Virus record (IMG/VR): IMGVR_UViG_3300005253_000054
Span: 1 to 64,000 of that record
DNA from: a virus
Direction: 5' to 3' (one strand)
Length of the DNA: 64,000 nucleotides
Positions 41,833 to 50,095 of this stretch are shown here, one piece after another (position 1 is the first letter of the stretch; each line of letters starts with the position of its first letter). The position numbers and the translations under genes were made by a program. The notes under the pieces were generated by a model that did not search any database, was not told the origin of the DNA, and saw nothing but the letters and a program-made list of their open reading frames with translations.

Positions 41833-43014
41833 ATGCCCGGTTTCTTCACCCCAGACCAGATAAGCACCACCCCGGTCATCCCGCGATGCCCCTCTTGTGG
41901 TTTGCGATACAAGTGCAACTCGCCTAGTATGCCCTACACTGGGGAGGGTAAGAGACGTGTCCTAATCGTCGCAGAGGCCCCCGGTAGGGATGAGGATCAA
42001 GAGGGTACCCAACTCATTGGGAAGTCGGGGAAGCATTTAAGACGCATCCTCGCGAAGCTGGGGGTGGATTTGGACCGAGACTGTTGGAAAACCAACGCTC
42101 TTACCTGTTGGCCTGGGGAAGGGAATCCCAAACCTACCGATAAACAAATCAGCTATTGCCGAGCTAATCTCTTACGAACTATCCAAGAGTTGGAACCCAT
42201 TACCATCATTCTATTAGGTGGTACGGCTGTCAAGAGTTTGATAGGCTACGTTTGGAAAGAGGCCGTTGGTAGGATCGGTCGATGGGTAGGATGGCAGATA
42301 CCCGATAGACGATTCAATACTTGGATTTGTCCGACGTGGCATCCATCCTATTTGCTACGACAGGATGATAAGGTTCTGGAGTTGTGGTTTCGTAGGCATC
42401 TAAAGGCTGCTTTTGAGAAAGAGGGGAAGCCTTATGTAGATACTGGTCTGAGATATGTTCCTGACGTATTTATAGAACATGATCCGAAAACAATAGTAAA
42501 ATTAGTCGATGATTTTATTTGGATCAATAAACCACTTGCTTTTGATTACGAGACAACCAGTATAAAGCCAGAGGGGGATTGGGCTGAGATTGTTTGTTGT
42601 TCTTTTAGTGATGGAGAAGACACGTTCGCGTTCCCTTGGCAGGGTGAAGCAATCCCAGCGATGGGCCGACTGCTGAGAAGCAAAGTACCCAAGATTGCAT
42701 GGAATCTGAAAATGGAAGACCGTTGGACGCGGAAAGAATTTGGCCATCCCGTTAGGAATTGGTTGTGGTGTGGGATGCAAAACTCCCATATCCTAGATAA
42801 CAGACGTGGGATAACTTCTCTCAAGTTTCAAGCATACGTGCAACTAGGTCAAGAGTCCTATGACAATCATATCAAACCTTTTCTAAAAGGTAAACCGGGA
42901 CAGGCGAATCGGATTAGGGAAGTAGATACTGACAAATTGCTAAGGTATTGCGGGATGGATTCGTTAAATGCTTTTGAGATTGCAATGAAACAAATGGAGA
43001 TAATGGGGATGTAA
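41833..43014 (+). CDS. Uracil-DNA glycosylase fused to DnaQ-like 3'-5' exonuclease
   Basis: 393 aa. The N-terminal half is a family 4/5-type UDG: zinc or iron-sulfur Cys (CPSCGLRYKC), VLIVAEAPGRDEDQEG, LIGKSGKHL, TNALTCWP, LLGGTAVKSL and CPTWHPSYLLR. From about residue 215 comes the exonuclease of family A polymerases: FDYETTS (Exo I), IAWNLKMEDRW (Exo II) and RYCGMDSLNAFE (Exo III). It supplies proofreading and uracil removal to the polymerase encoded separately at 43935. The polymerase palm is missing from this polypeptide, hence a split gene. Confidence 0.85.
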   Translation: MPGFFTPDQISTTPVIPRCPSCGLRYKCNSPSMPYTGEGKRRVLIVAEAPGRDEDQEGTQLIGKSGKHLRRILAKLGVDLDRDCWKTNALTCWPGEGNPKPTDKQISYCRANLLRTIQELEPITIILLGGTAVKSLIGYVWKEAVGRIGRWVGWQIPDRRFNTWICPTWHPSYLLRQDDKVLELWFRRHLKAAFEKEGKPYVDTGLRYVPDVFIEHDPKTIVKLVDDFIWINKPLAFDYETTSIKPEGDWAEIVCCSFSDGEDTFAFPWQGEAIPAMGRLLRSKVPKIAWNLKMEDRWTRKEFGHPVRNWLWCGMQNSHILDNRRGITSLKFQAYVQLGQESYDNHIKPFLKGKPGQANRIREVDTDKLLRYCGMDSLNAFEIAMKQMEIMGM

Positions 43015-43208
43015 TGCTTAGTCACGAAGTAGAAACCAATCTGTTAGAAATGTTGGATAGCAGCGATGATGGTATTCCTGATGAATTGATAAAGAGGTGT
43101 GGTAGGATTGAGAAACTTATACAAATGGTAAAGCCTGATGGATTTCTAATTTCTTCTCAGGTTTTGGCAATGGTTGTGGAGCAATGGGAAAGGGAGAATC
43201 AGAAATGA
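43014..43208 (+). CDS. Small hypothetical protein
   Basis: 64 aa, its ATG sharing one base with the upstream stop. Acidic helical protein. Stop overlaps the ATG of the broken MazG-like gene. Confidence 0.5.
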   Translation: MLSHEVETNLLEMLDSSDDGIPDELIKRCGRIEKLIQMVKPDGFLISSQVLAMVVEQWERENQK

Positions 43209-43567
43209 CACTCAAAAGAGTAAAAGTATGGAAACACTTGTGATCATGGATTCAAGAGTTTAATCAGATAGCAGAGCTGATCCATGATTGGGCCATAGAA
43301 AAAGGGCATTGGGATGAGGATCAAAACGACGGAGAAATTATAGCTCTAATTCATAGTGAGTTATCCGAAGCTTTGGAAGGAATAAGGCAAGGAAACCCTC
43401 CTGATAAGCATTGTCCAGAATTCAGCAGCGTAGAAATTGAACTAGCTGACACCGTGATTAGGATTATGCATTATGGGGCTGCCAGAGAATGGGATATTGC
43501 GGGGGCATTGCTGGCGAAAATGGAATTTAACGAGTCGCGGCCACACAAACATGGAAAGAAATTTTGA
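43205..43567 (+). pseudogene. MazG-like NTP pyrophosphohydrolase with in-frame TGA
   Basis: ATG 43205 overlaps the upstream stop (ATGA), reads MTLKRVKVWKHL, then meets TGA at 43241-43243. The same frame continues with SWIQEFNQIAELIHDWAIEK and a MazG-like core: ALIHSELSEALEGIRQG and EIELADTVIRIMHYGA, to TGA at 43567. No ATG, GTG or TTG occurs in this frame from the TGA until TTG 43373, which is inside the catalytic helix. The gene is thus broken, recoded, or uses a rare start such as ATT 43250. MazG enzymes hydrolyse NTPs or ppGpp. Confidence 0.6.
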
Positions 43568-43570
43568 CTG

Positions 43571-43747
43571 ATGGATTCCAAACAAATCCAACTAGCAATT
43601 GAGGCGAGGGAATGGGCCGAATTGTCTATGGAGTTTGCTGAGGCAAATGTAACATCATACGAAATTAGATATTGGGAAACTCTTTCTAAGTTAGTCAATG
43701 CAAAGTTACCAGAACCAGCGAAGAAAAAGAACCGTCTTATAAGATGA
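43571..43747 (+). CDS. Small hypothetical protein
   Basis: 58 aa (MDSKQIQLAIEAREWAELS start), helical with a basic end (KKKNRLIR). ATG three bases after the MazG frame; stop overlaps the next ATG. Confidence 0.45.
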   Translation: MDSKQIQLAIEAREWAELSMEFAEANVTSYEIRYWETLSKLVNAKLPEPAKKKNRLIR

Positions 43748-43938
43748 CGGATGAGGAATCTAAACGATTCGAGAAACAGAAAATCCCGTTTGGTGAATTC
43801 GAGAATCTTACTGTTGACAAGATATTTTTCAATGAAGAGTTAAGAAGTCGATTGGAATGGTACGCGGATGAGGAATCGTTTGTAGACAAATTGAGGCGGT
43901 ACTTAAATTCAGATAGGGTGAAGAGGTTATTACGATGA
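43744..43938 (+). CDS. DUF3820-like small protein
   Basis: 64 aa. KIPFGEFENLTVDKIFFNEE resembles the MPFGK(Y/H)KG..l.ev pattern of DUF3820/exonuclease-associated short domains, followed by a helix. Such proteins often sit beside DnaQ-like nucleases, as here. It overlaps both neighbours by ATGA. Confidence 0.5.
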   Translation: MTDEESKRFEKQKIPFGEFENLTVDKIFFNEELRSRLEWYADEESFVDKLRRYLNSDRVKRLLR

Positions 43939-45344
43939 AACCCGCAACACCCCAAGCAATGGAATTGATGATGAAAGGGGCCATAGCCTTATCTCAAGTA
44001 GAGGCGGACGGGATGCGGATCGACGTTGATTATCTTGATAAGACCATCAAAAAAGTTACGAGGAATATCGCACGACAGACAGAGAAGCTAAAGGAATCAG
44101 AGGAGTGGAAAGTTTGGAAGAAACTCTATGGAAGCAAAATGTCCTTAGAGAGTGGACCACAGTTAGGCAAAGTTCTGTTCGACAAGATGGGTCACAAGTG
44201 TATAGCCAGAACGAAAACGGGCAAGCCAGCAACGGACCAGACTGCTTTGGAGCAACTAGACATCCCATTCGTAAGGAGATTGTTGAGCATTAAGAAGAAA
44301 AAGAAGATGCTCAGCACGAATCTCAAAGGAATCAGACGTGAGGTAGTAGATGGTATTGTAAGACCTTCATTCAATTTGCACCTTGTTACTACATACCGAT
44401 CAAGTGCTGATCGTCCTAACTCAAAAAATATACCAGTTAGGGATAAGAAGATAGGGAGGATGGTACGAAAGGCGTTCATTCCGAGGGATGGTCATGTTTT
44501 GGTAGAGATTGATTACTCTGCCGTAGAATTTAGGGTTGCATCGTGTTTTTGGCAAGATGAGGCAATGGTAGACTATGCCAGTAATCCCAATAAGGATATT
44601 CATAGGGATATGGCTGCCGAGTGTTATATGCTGAGAGAAGAGCAAGTAACAAAGGATGCCAGATTCTATGCTAAGAATCAATTTGTTTTTCCAGAGTTGT
44701 ACGGTAGTTGGTATGGACAATGTGCCATAAATTTATGGGATGCCATTGGAAAAGGAAAGTTGGAAGTTGGTATGACAGATGATGAGGAGTGTCGATGGTG
44801 TGGTGTGGGTTGTCGTAGTGATGTATGTTCAGTTTGTGGGGGAAAGCAGAAACGGGGATTGAAAGATCACCTGAATTCTAAAGGGATTACGGGTGTAGAG
44901 GGATTCAAAAGGGTTGTTCAAGATGCAGAGAATACTTTTAATGAGATGTTTCACGTATATAACGAAAAGAAAGAGGAATGGTGGGAAACCTATCTGAAAA
45001 GGGGTTATATTCGTTTGATGACCGGGTTTGTTTGTCAGGGAGTTATGAGTCGCAATAAGGTTTACAATTACCCCACTCAAGGTCCGGGTTTCCACTGTTT
45101 GCTTTGGTCCCTGATTCAGATGGTAAAGCGATTGCGAAAGGTGAAGTCGATGGTGATTGGAGAAATATACGATAGCCTTATCTTGGACGTACATAGGTCT
45201 GAGTTGGACGATGTTTTGCAAATGGCTAAACAAGTGATGACGGTCGATTTGTTGAAAGCGTGGGACTGGATTATTTGCCCTATGGAAATCGAGGCTGAGG
45301 TTGGCGAGGAAAATTGGGCAGATAAGAAAGAGGTGGAGATATGA
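43935..45344 (+). CDS. polA: DNA polymerase I family A, palm/fingers/thumb
   Basis: 469 aa without exonuclease. Motif A is VEIDYSAVEFRV at about 196-207; the O-helix DARFYAKNQFVFPELYGS at about 240 keeps Arg, Lys and Tyr with two extra residues between Lys and Tyr; motif C is GEIYDSLIL, where YDS replaces the usual HDE. A zinc-finger-like insert (CRWCGVGCRSDVCSVCGG) lies at about 279-296. It is the replicative polymerase, working with the exonuclease at 41833, the clamp and the clamp loader. Start overlaps upstream by ATGA. Confidence 0.9.
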   Translation: MKPATPQAMELMMKGAIALSQVEADGMRIDVDYLDKTIKKVTRNIARQTEKLKESEEWKVWKKLYGSKMSLESGPQLGKVLFDKMGHKCIARTKTGKPATDQTALEQLDIPFVRRLLSIKKKKKMLSTNLKGIRREVVDGIVRPSFNLHLVTTYRSSADRPNSKNIPVRDKKIGRMVRKAFIPRDGHVLVEIDYSAVEFRVASCFWQDEAMVDYASNPNKDIHRDMAAECYMLREEQVTKDARFYAKNQFVFPELYGSWYGQCAINLWDAIGKGKLEVGMTDDEECRWCGVGCRSDVCSVCGGKQKRGLKDHLNSKGITGVEGFKRVVQDAENTFNEMFHVYNEKKEEWWETYLKRGYIRLMTGFVCQGVMSRNKVYNYPTQGPGFHCLLWSLIQMVKRLRKVKSMVIGEIYDSLILDVHRSELDDVLQMAKQVMTVDLLKAWDWIICPMEIEAEVGEENWADKKEVEI

Positions 45345-45517
45345 TTTGGCCATCAGGAATAGAATGTGATAGTAACGAAATTGAGTTGTGGTATGATGAT
45401 CTTGACGAGGATGTTATGGGCAAAATCAATAGGTGTCTAAAAGAAAAGGGTTTTCAGTTTGTGGATGATGGCTTAATACACGATGGGTATTCTGCCTATC
45501 GTTTGGAGAAGTTGTGA
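45341..45517 (+). CDS. Small acidic hypothetical protein
   Basis: 58 aa, ATGA overlap with the polymerase stop. Acidic first half (ELWYDDLDEDVMGKI) and IHDGYSAYRLEKL at the end. Not recognised. Confidence 0.5.
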   Translation: MIWPSGIECDSNEIELWYDDLDEDVMGKINRCLKEKGFQFVDDGLIHDGYSAYRLEKL

Positions 45518-45518
45518 T

Positions 45519-45719
45519 ATGAAAGTTGGGAAAGAAGTTAGTGTGACTCCAGTATGTCAAGGGTGGTGTAGTGTGTTTGCTACAAATTTAGTTCCATTAA
45601 CGGTATCAATACTTGGTAAAACGAAATTAGAAGAAAAATCACAAGTGGAATTTGCTAAAGAAGTTTATGAATGTTATCGACAGAAACAAGCCAAGGAACG
45701 TGGAGAATTAGAAGATTGA
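45519..45719 (+). CDS. Small hypothetical protein
   Basis: 66 aa from ATG 45519. Beta-rich half with two Cys (VCQGWC), then a helix with CYRQKQAKERGE. Stop overlaps the TTG of the intein-bearing helicase. Confidence 0.45.
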   Translation: MKVGKEVSVTPVCQGWCSVFATNLVPLTVSILGKTKLEEKSQVEFAKEVYECYRQKQAKERGELED

Positions 45720-48700
45720 ATTATCAAACATTCCTCAAAACGAAACGACTACGAACCGATCCTAAAGGATTCGATCCGATATGGTTACCAGATTGGTTAT
45801 TCGGATTCCAAAACCATTTGTGTGATTGGTCGATTCGTTTGGGCAGGTCTGCTTTATACGAGGACTGTGGGCTTGGCAAAGGCAGTCCTCCCAATATGCC
45901 TGTTTTAACTCCCACTGGATTTGTCCCAATAGGCAGTTTGGAAATTGGTGATTCTGTTATAGCTTCTGATGGAAAATCCTATGATGTAAAGGGGGTTTAC
46001 TTCAAACCGAGGCAGGATGTTTTCAGATTATGGTTTAGTGATGGTGTTTCGTTAGTAGTGGATTCTGACCATTTGCATATATGCCGAACAAATAATGACA
46101 GACAAAGAGATAAGCCCTGGCGTGTTTTGAGTACCAAGGAATTGTTGGAATGTAATAATTTGAGATATGGTAGTGATGGGAAGTCTCGTAATTACGATAT
46201 TCCCGTTGTTGGTCCAGTGGAGTTTTCAGTGGATTGCCCCAAAACATTGACACCATATATTATCGGAGCCTTGTTGGGAGACGGTTGTACTTCTCAACCA
46301 AGTATGATTCAATTCACATCTGCGGATTCTGAGATTGTCAACAGGATCAATAATGAATTGTTGGGTGGTGTTGAATTAGTTTATAAAGATCGTTATGAAT
46401 ACCGGTTAAAAACTGGTAAGACTGGTTGTGTGAAACATCCTATTCGTGCTTTTTTGTATCGGATTGGGATGATGGGGAAATTGTCGTATCAAAAAAGTAT
46501 TCCAAAAGAATACCTTATGTCGAAACGAATAGAGGATAGGTTGGATTTGCTTCGTGGTTTGATGGACACGGATGGGTACATAATGAAGTGTGGTACTTCT
46601 CAGTTCTATTCTGTTAGTAGAAAGCTTGCGACAGACGTGGAGTTTTTGGTCAGAAGTCTTGGGGGTGTTCCCACTTTTTCTAGGAAGCAAACCAGTTTGA
46701 ATGGAGAACGAAAGAGGGATTGTTATACTGTTACATTTTCATTAAAGACCTTCAATCCTTTCTTTCTGTCGAGAAAAGCAGAAAGATGGAATCCCGATCC
46801 TAGGGACAATGGTAGGTGGATTGATTCCATTGACTATGAGGGACAATCTGAGACAGTGTGTATTTCTGTTGATTCTCCTGATTCTAGTTATGTCACTAGG
46901 AGTTTCATTGTTACACACAATACTCCCCAGCAATTAGTATGGGCTGAGAATGTGGTTAGACACACAAACAAACCCGTTTTGATTGTGGCACCTTTGGCTG
47001 TATCCGCTCAGTTTGTTACAGAGGCAGAGAAGTTTGGGGTAGGGATACATCGTAGCCGTGATGGTAGATTGAAAAAGGGAATCAATGTTACGAATTACGA
47101 GCGATTACATCATTTTGATCCGAAGAGATTAGCTGGAATATCCTGCGACGAGTGTTTCCCTCCGGGAACGGCAATAGATGTTGTGAACCCCCTTGACAAT
47201 TCTTTAGAAAAGAAGTATATTGAAGATATTGCACGGGGTGACCAAATTCTCAATGCTTCTGGAGTAGATCATGTCAAACATATATGGAAGAGAAAAATCA
47301 ACGGGGCGGTTCAAGTCGGCACCGAAGGATCTAAAATTACCTGTAGCGAAAATCATCCATTCTTTACCTTGCATGGTTGGAAATTCGCACGAGATTTACG
47401 AGCCGGAGATTGTGTCATGGAGACAGCCTCGGCAATGTACTTGGTGCGGGGAGATTTTCAATCCGAAATATGTAGCGAACAAGATGGCGAGATTTTGCGG
47501 AACATCTTGCTCAGCGAAATGGCGGATGAATACACCGGAACACAAAGCAAAAGTACACAATCCAACTGTTGCCAAAAAAAGAGGAAAATCGAAAGCATTA
47601 TGGTTCAGAGGAGGATCAGCAACAGCCAAAAAAGAACTCAAGCGGATAGCCGAGTTGTGTCCGATGAAAGATCCGAAAGTGAGAGCGAAGGTGTCCAAAC
47701 GATTGAAAGAGATAGGACACAAGCCGAGGATTCAGGGAGGGAATGGGAGACCTTTGACGGAGCCGCAACAGATGCTATTAGATTTGTTGGGTGGGGAGTG
47801 GGTTGCAGAATATCCAATTACCCTTGGGAAAAAGATACCCGGATATCCAACGAATTACAAGGTAGATATAGGTTGCCAATTACGAAAAACAGCAATCGAG
47901 TTGGATGGGCATTCTCATTATTCCAGAAAAGAATTGGATCAGAAGAAAGACGAAATGCTGGCTTCGTTAGGGTGGACAGTGTTGAGGTTTTGGAATTGGG
48001 ACATCCTAGATTGGATAAATGGAGGGATGAAAAAGGAGACGTCTATTTCTATGATATTGAAGCAACACGACATCCATCTTTCAGTGTGAATGGTTTGTTA
48101 GTACACAATTCGTCTATCCTAAAAAACTTTGATGGAAAGATGCGAAGAAGAATTACAGATTTTGTATCATCTATCAATTATCGTCTCCTATGCACGGCCA
48201 CCCCAGCACCAAATGACCACATGGAATTGGGAACATCCTCCGAAGCATTGGGTGTAATGAGCCGTGGTCAGATGCTAGGAATGTTTTTCGTTAATGGTGG
48301 GGAAACAACGCAACAATGGTTGCTAAAAGGTCACGCGAAGAAACGATTCTGGCAATGGATGGGAACGTGGGCCAGGGCTATTCGTATGCCATCTGATCTT
48401 GGTTTTGATGACGGGGATTTTATTTTACCAGAGTTGATAATGAAACAGCATCTTGTACCTAGTGAGGTTACGGATGGATTCTTTCCTACTATGGCTGTTA
48501 CGTTGGATGAGCAGAGGGCAGAACGAAAACGGACGATGCAGGCTAGGTGCGAAAAAGTGGCTGAGATTGTTCCTAATGATAGGCCATTTGTTGCTTGGTG
48601 TCATCTGAATCCAGAATCAGATTTGCTGGAGAAGTTGATTCCTGATGCCGTTCAAGTTAGTGGTAGTATGAAAGATGAGGTGAAAGAGGAGCGATTGAAA

Positions 48701-49042
48701 GCGTTTGCTGATGGGCAGATAAGGGTACTGGTTACTAAACCAAAAATTGCTTCATTCGGTCTTAATTGGCAGCACTGTGCTGATATGTCATTCTTCCCGT
48801 CTCATAGTCATGAGCAATTTTATCAGTCTTTACGACGATGTTATCGGTTCCAACAAGAGAATTCAGTAACTTGTAATATCGTTACGAGTGAGGCTGAGAG
48901 TAGAGTTTTGGATAACATGATGCGGAAAGAGCGGCAGGCTGTGGAAATGTATGATGGGATCGTAAGAGAAATGGGTAGGGCTTTGGATGAATCGAATGGG
49001 CAAAAAGGAAACGAGGAAACGAGTATACCGTCATGGTTGTAA
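45716..49042 (+). CDS. SNF2-like helicase interrupted by two inteins
   Basis: 1108-aa precursor, TTG 45716 start overlapping the upstream stop (TTGA) behind TGGAGAATTAGAAGA. Removing both inteins leaves 442 residues: 55 + 77 + 310. The mature Walker A is CGLGK-TPQQLVWAE and motif II is SCDE-SSILKNFDG, each cut by an intein. Further motifs are CTATPAPND (III), VAWCHLNPESDLLEKL (IV), ASFGLNWQHC (V) and FYQSLRRCYRFQQ (VI). Neither ATPase motif is complete without splicing, so activity depends on both excisions. The methyltransferase at 49033 overlaps the 3' end. Confidence 0.85.
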   Translation: MNYQTFLKTKRLRTDPKGFDPIWLPDWLFGFQNHLCDWSIRLGRSALYEDCGLGKGSPPNMPVLTPTGFVPIGSLEIGDSVIASDGKSYDVKGVYFKPRQDVFRLWFSDGVSLVVDSDHLHICRTNNDRQRDKPWRVLSTKELLECNNLRYGSDGKSRNYDIPVVGPVEFSVDCPKTLTPYIIGALLGDGCTSQPSMIQFTSADSEIVNRINNELLGGVELVYKDRYEYRLKTGKTGCVKHPIRAFLYRIGMMGKLSYQKSIPKEYLMSKRIEDRLDLLRGLMDTDGYIMKCGTSQFYSVSRKLATDVEFLVRSLGGVPTFSRKQTSLNGERKRDCYTVTFSLKTFNPFFLSRKAERWNPDPRDNGRWIDSIDYEGQSETVCISVDSPDSSYVTRSFIVTHNTPQQLVWAENVVRHTNKPVLIVAPLAVSAQFVTEAEKFGVGIHRSRDGRLKKGINVTNYERLHHFDPKRLAGISCDECFPPGTAIDVVNPLDNSLEKKYIEDIARGDQILNASGVDHVKHIWKRKINGAVQVGTEGSKITCSENHPFFTLHGWKFARDLRAGDCVMETASAMYLVRGDFQSEICSEQDGEILRNILLSEMADEYTGTQSKSTQSNCCQKKRKIESIMVQRRISNSQKRTQADSRVVSDERSESESEGVQTIERDRTQAEDSGREWETFDGAATDAIRFVGWGVGCRISNYPWEKDTRISNELQGRYRLPITKNSNRVGWAFSLFQKRIGSEERRNAGFVRVDSVEVLELGHPRLDKWRDEKGDVYFYDIEATRHPSFSVNGLLVHNSSILKNFDGKMRRRITDFVSSINYRLLCTATPAPNDHMELGTSSEALGVMSRGQMLGMFFVNGGETTQQWLLKGHAKKRFWQWMGTWARAIRMPSDLGFDDGDFILPELIMKQHLVPSEVTDGFFPTMAVTLDEQRAERKRTMQARCEKVAEIVPNDRPFVAWCHLNPESDLLEKLIPDAVQVSGSMKDEVKEERLKAFADGQIRVLVTKPKIASFGLNWQHCADMSFFPSHSHEQFYQSLRRCYRFQQENSVTCNIVTSEAESRVLDNMMRKERQAVEMYDGIVREMGRALDESNGQKGNEETSIPSWL
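45881..46921 (+). mobile_element. Intein 1: LAGLIDADG type, class-3-like, in Walker A
   Basis: 347 aa. The conserved GLGK/T Walker A and alignment with the other two inteins place residue 1 at Gly (GSPPNMPVLTP) rather than Cys or Ser; starting at Ser would leave GLGKGT. It ends FIVTHN before Thr. The in-frame endonuclease motifs are IIGALLGDG and LLRGLMDTDGYI. A Trp in PWRVLSTKEL, Cys in TVCISVDSPD and Thr in VTHN match the W-C-T signature of class 3 inteins, which do not need a nucleophile at position 1. Confidence 0.85.
47153..48109 (+). mobile_element. Intein 2 in helicase motif II, with endonuclease in another frame
   Basis: 319 aa from Cys (CFPPGTAIDVV) to LLVHN before Ser. Splicing blocks: A at the start, B ITCSENHPFFTLHGWKFA at about 64-81, F VYFYDIEATRHPSFSV and G GLLVHN. 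Between B and F the intein frame is open but has no recognisable domain; the same DNA in the +1 frame encodes a Vsr/DUF559-like nuclease (47271-48089). Class 1 by its Cys1. Confidence 0.85.
47271..48089 (+). CDS. Vsr/DUF559-like homing endonuclease nested in intein 2 (+1 frame)
   Basis: 272 aa. ATG 47271 has GGAG at 47261-47264 with a six-base spacer; GTG 47412 is an alternative. The domain-like part starts near residue 50 with CTWCGEIFNPKYVANKMARF and CGTSC (zinc finger), then basic helices. YKVDIGCQLRKTAIELDGHS, HYSRKELDQKKDEMLASLGW and TVLRFWN are the PD-(D/E)XK-derived core of Vsr/DUF559 nucleases (D...ELDGxxH). These features are absent from the intein frame, so this is the true coding frame for the middle of the element. 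Confidence 0.8.
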   Translation: MSNIYGREKSTGRFKSAPKDLKLPVAKIIHSLPCMVGNSHEIYEPEIVSWRQPRQCTWCGEIFNPKYVANKMARFCGTSCSAKWRMNTPEHKAKVHNPTVAKKRGKSKALWFRGGSATAKKELKRIAELCPMKDPKVRAKVSKRLKEIGHKPRIQGGNGRPLTEPQQMLLDLLGGEWVAEYPITLGKKIPGYPTNYKVDIGCQLRKTAIELDGHSHYSRKELDQKKDEMLASLGWTVLRFWNWDILDWINGGMKKETSISMILKQHDIHLSV

Positions 49043-49986
49043 AGAAACAACTAATTACTGATAACTATGCTCTCCATTGCGGTGATTGCGTGGAGGTGTT
49101 AGCAGATTATCCGGATGAATCAATTGGCTTTTCCGTATTCTCACCACCGTTTAGTGATTTGTATTCGTACACGGATGAGCAAGAGGATATGAGCAACGTC
49201 AGGGATTACAAGGAATTCTTTAAGCATTTCAGATTCTTAGTCAATGAATTGCTTCGTCTTATGCTTCCTGGTCGTGTGGTGGCTGTGCATTGCATGGATA
49301 TACCTACTTACAAACGGGATGGTGAGGGTATAGGGATTCGGGATTTTCCGGGTGATATTGTCCGATGTTTTCAGAAAGTGGGGTTCATTTTTCATAGCCG
49401 TCATTGCATCTGGAAAGATCCCCTGATAGCAGCGACTAGAACGAAAGCAATCGGACTAGCCCACAAGTCAGTAGTAAAGGATAGCAGTATATGTCGTACT
49501 GGTATTCCAGATTACATCGTGTCGTTCCGAAAGCCTGGGGAGAATCTGAAACCGATTGAGAATCTGAATGGGTTTACTGAATACATAGGTTCTCGATCAG
49601 TTCCTAAAGACTTTGATAAGTATATTGGCTGTGAGATTCCAAAAAAGAACAGACGATCCCAATGGATTTGGCAACAGTACGCTTCCCCTGTTTGGTTTGA
49701 TATTGACCAAACAAAGGTATTGCCATTTAGGAATGCAAAGGGGAAGGATGATACTAAGCACATTTGTCCTTTACAACTTCAGACGATAGAAAGGTGTATG
49801 GTATTGTGGTCGAGGGAAGGTGATAATGTTCTATCACCATTTATGGGAGTGGGTAGTGAGGTTTATGTAGCTGTAAAGAATGGGAGAAGGGGTATCGGTG
49901 TAGAACTCAAAAAGAGTTATTATAGGCAAGCCGTTTTGAATGTGAAACAAGCCGAGAAGAAAAGGTCAGCTGGTTTCGATTTGTAA
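49033..49986 (+). CDS. DNA methyltransferase, N6-adenine/N4-cytosine type
   Basis: 317 aa, overlapping the helicase by ten bases. The catalytic motif IV SPPF (FSVFSPPFSDLYSY) at about 37 precedes the SAM-binding motif I LSPFMGVGSE at about 270 and GIGVELKKSYY, the beta-class order. The motif is SPPF rather than the common DPPY. No cognate restriction gene is nearby, so it probably protects phage DNA from host nucleases or has a regulatory role. Confidence 0.85.
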   Translation: MVVKKQLITDNYALHCGDCVEVLADYPDESIGFSVFSPPFSDLYSYTDEQEDMSNVRDYKEFFKHFRFLVNELLRLMLPGRVVAVHCMDIPTYKRDGEGIGIRDFPGDIVRCFQKVGFIFHSRHCIWKDPLIAATRTKAIGLAHKSVVKDSSICRTGIPDYIVSFRKPGENLKPIENLNGFTEYIGSRSVPKDFDKYIGCEIPKKNRRSQWIWQQYASPVWFDIDQTKVLPFRNAKGKDDTKHICPLQLQTIERCMVLWSREGDNVLSPFMGVGSEVYVAVKNGRRGIGVELKKSYYRQAVLNVKQAEKKRSAGFDL

Positions 49987-50002
49987 ATGGGAGGTAGCGA
50001 AA

Positions 50003-50095
50003 ATGTGCAAATCAAATGATGACGGTTTTGACGAGGATTTCGACGATGATCTTGACGATGAATGGTGGGACGAAGATGGGGATGAAGACGAATGA
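50003..50095 (+). CDS. Very acidic 30-residue peptide
   Basis: ATG 50003 with GGGAGGTAGCGAAA upstream; about two thirds of residues are Asp or Glu (DDGFDEDFDDDLDDEWW). Its stop overlaps the next ATG. The strong ribosome binding site argues for translation. It could be a DNA mimic or chaperone-like tail, but nothing shows this. Confidence 0.45.
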   Translation: MCKSNDDGFDEDFDDDLDDEWWDEDGDEDE

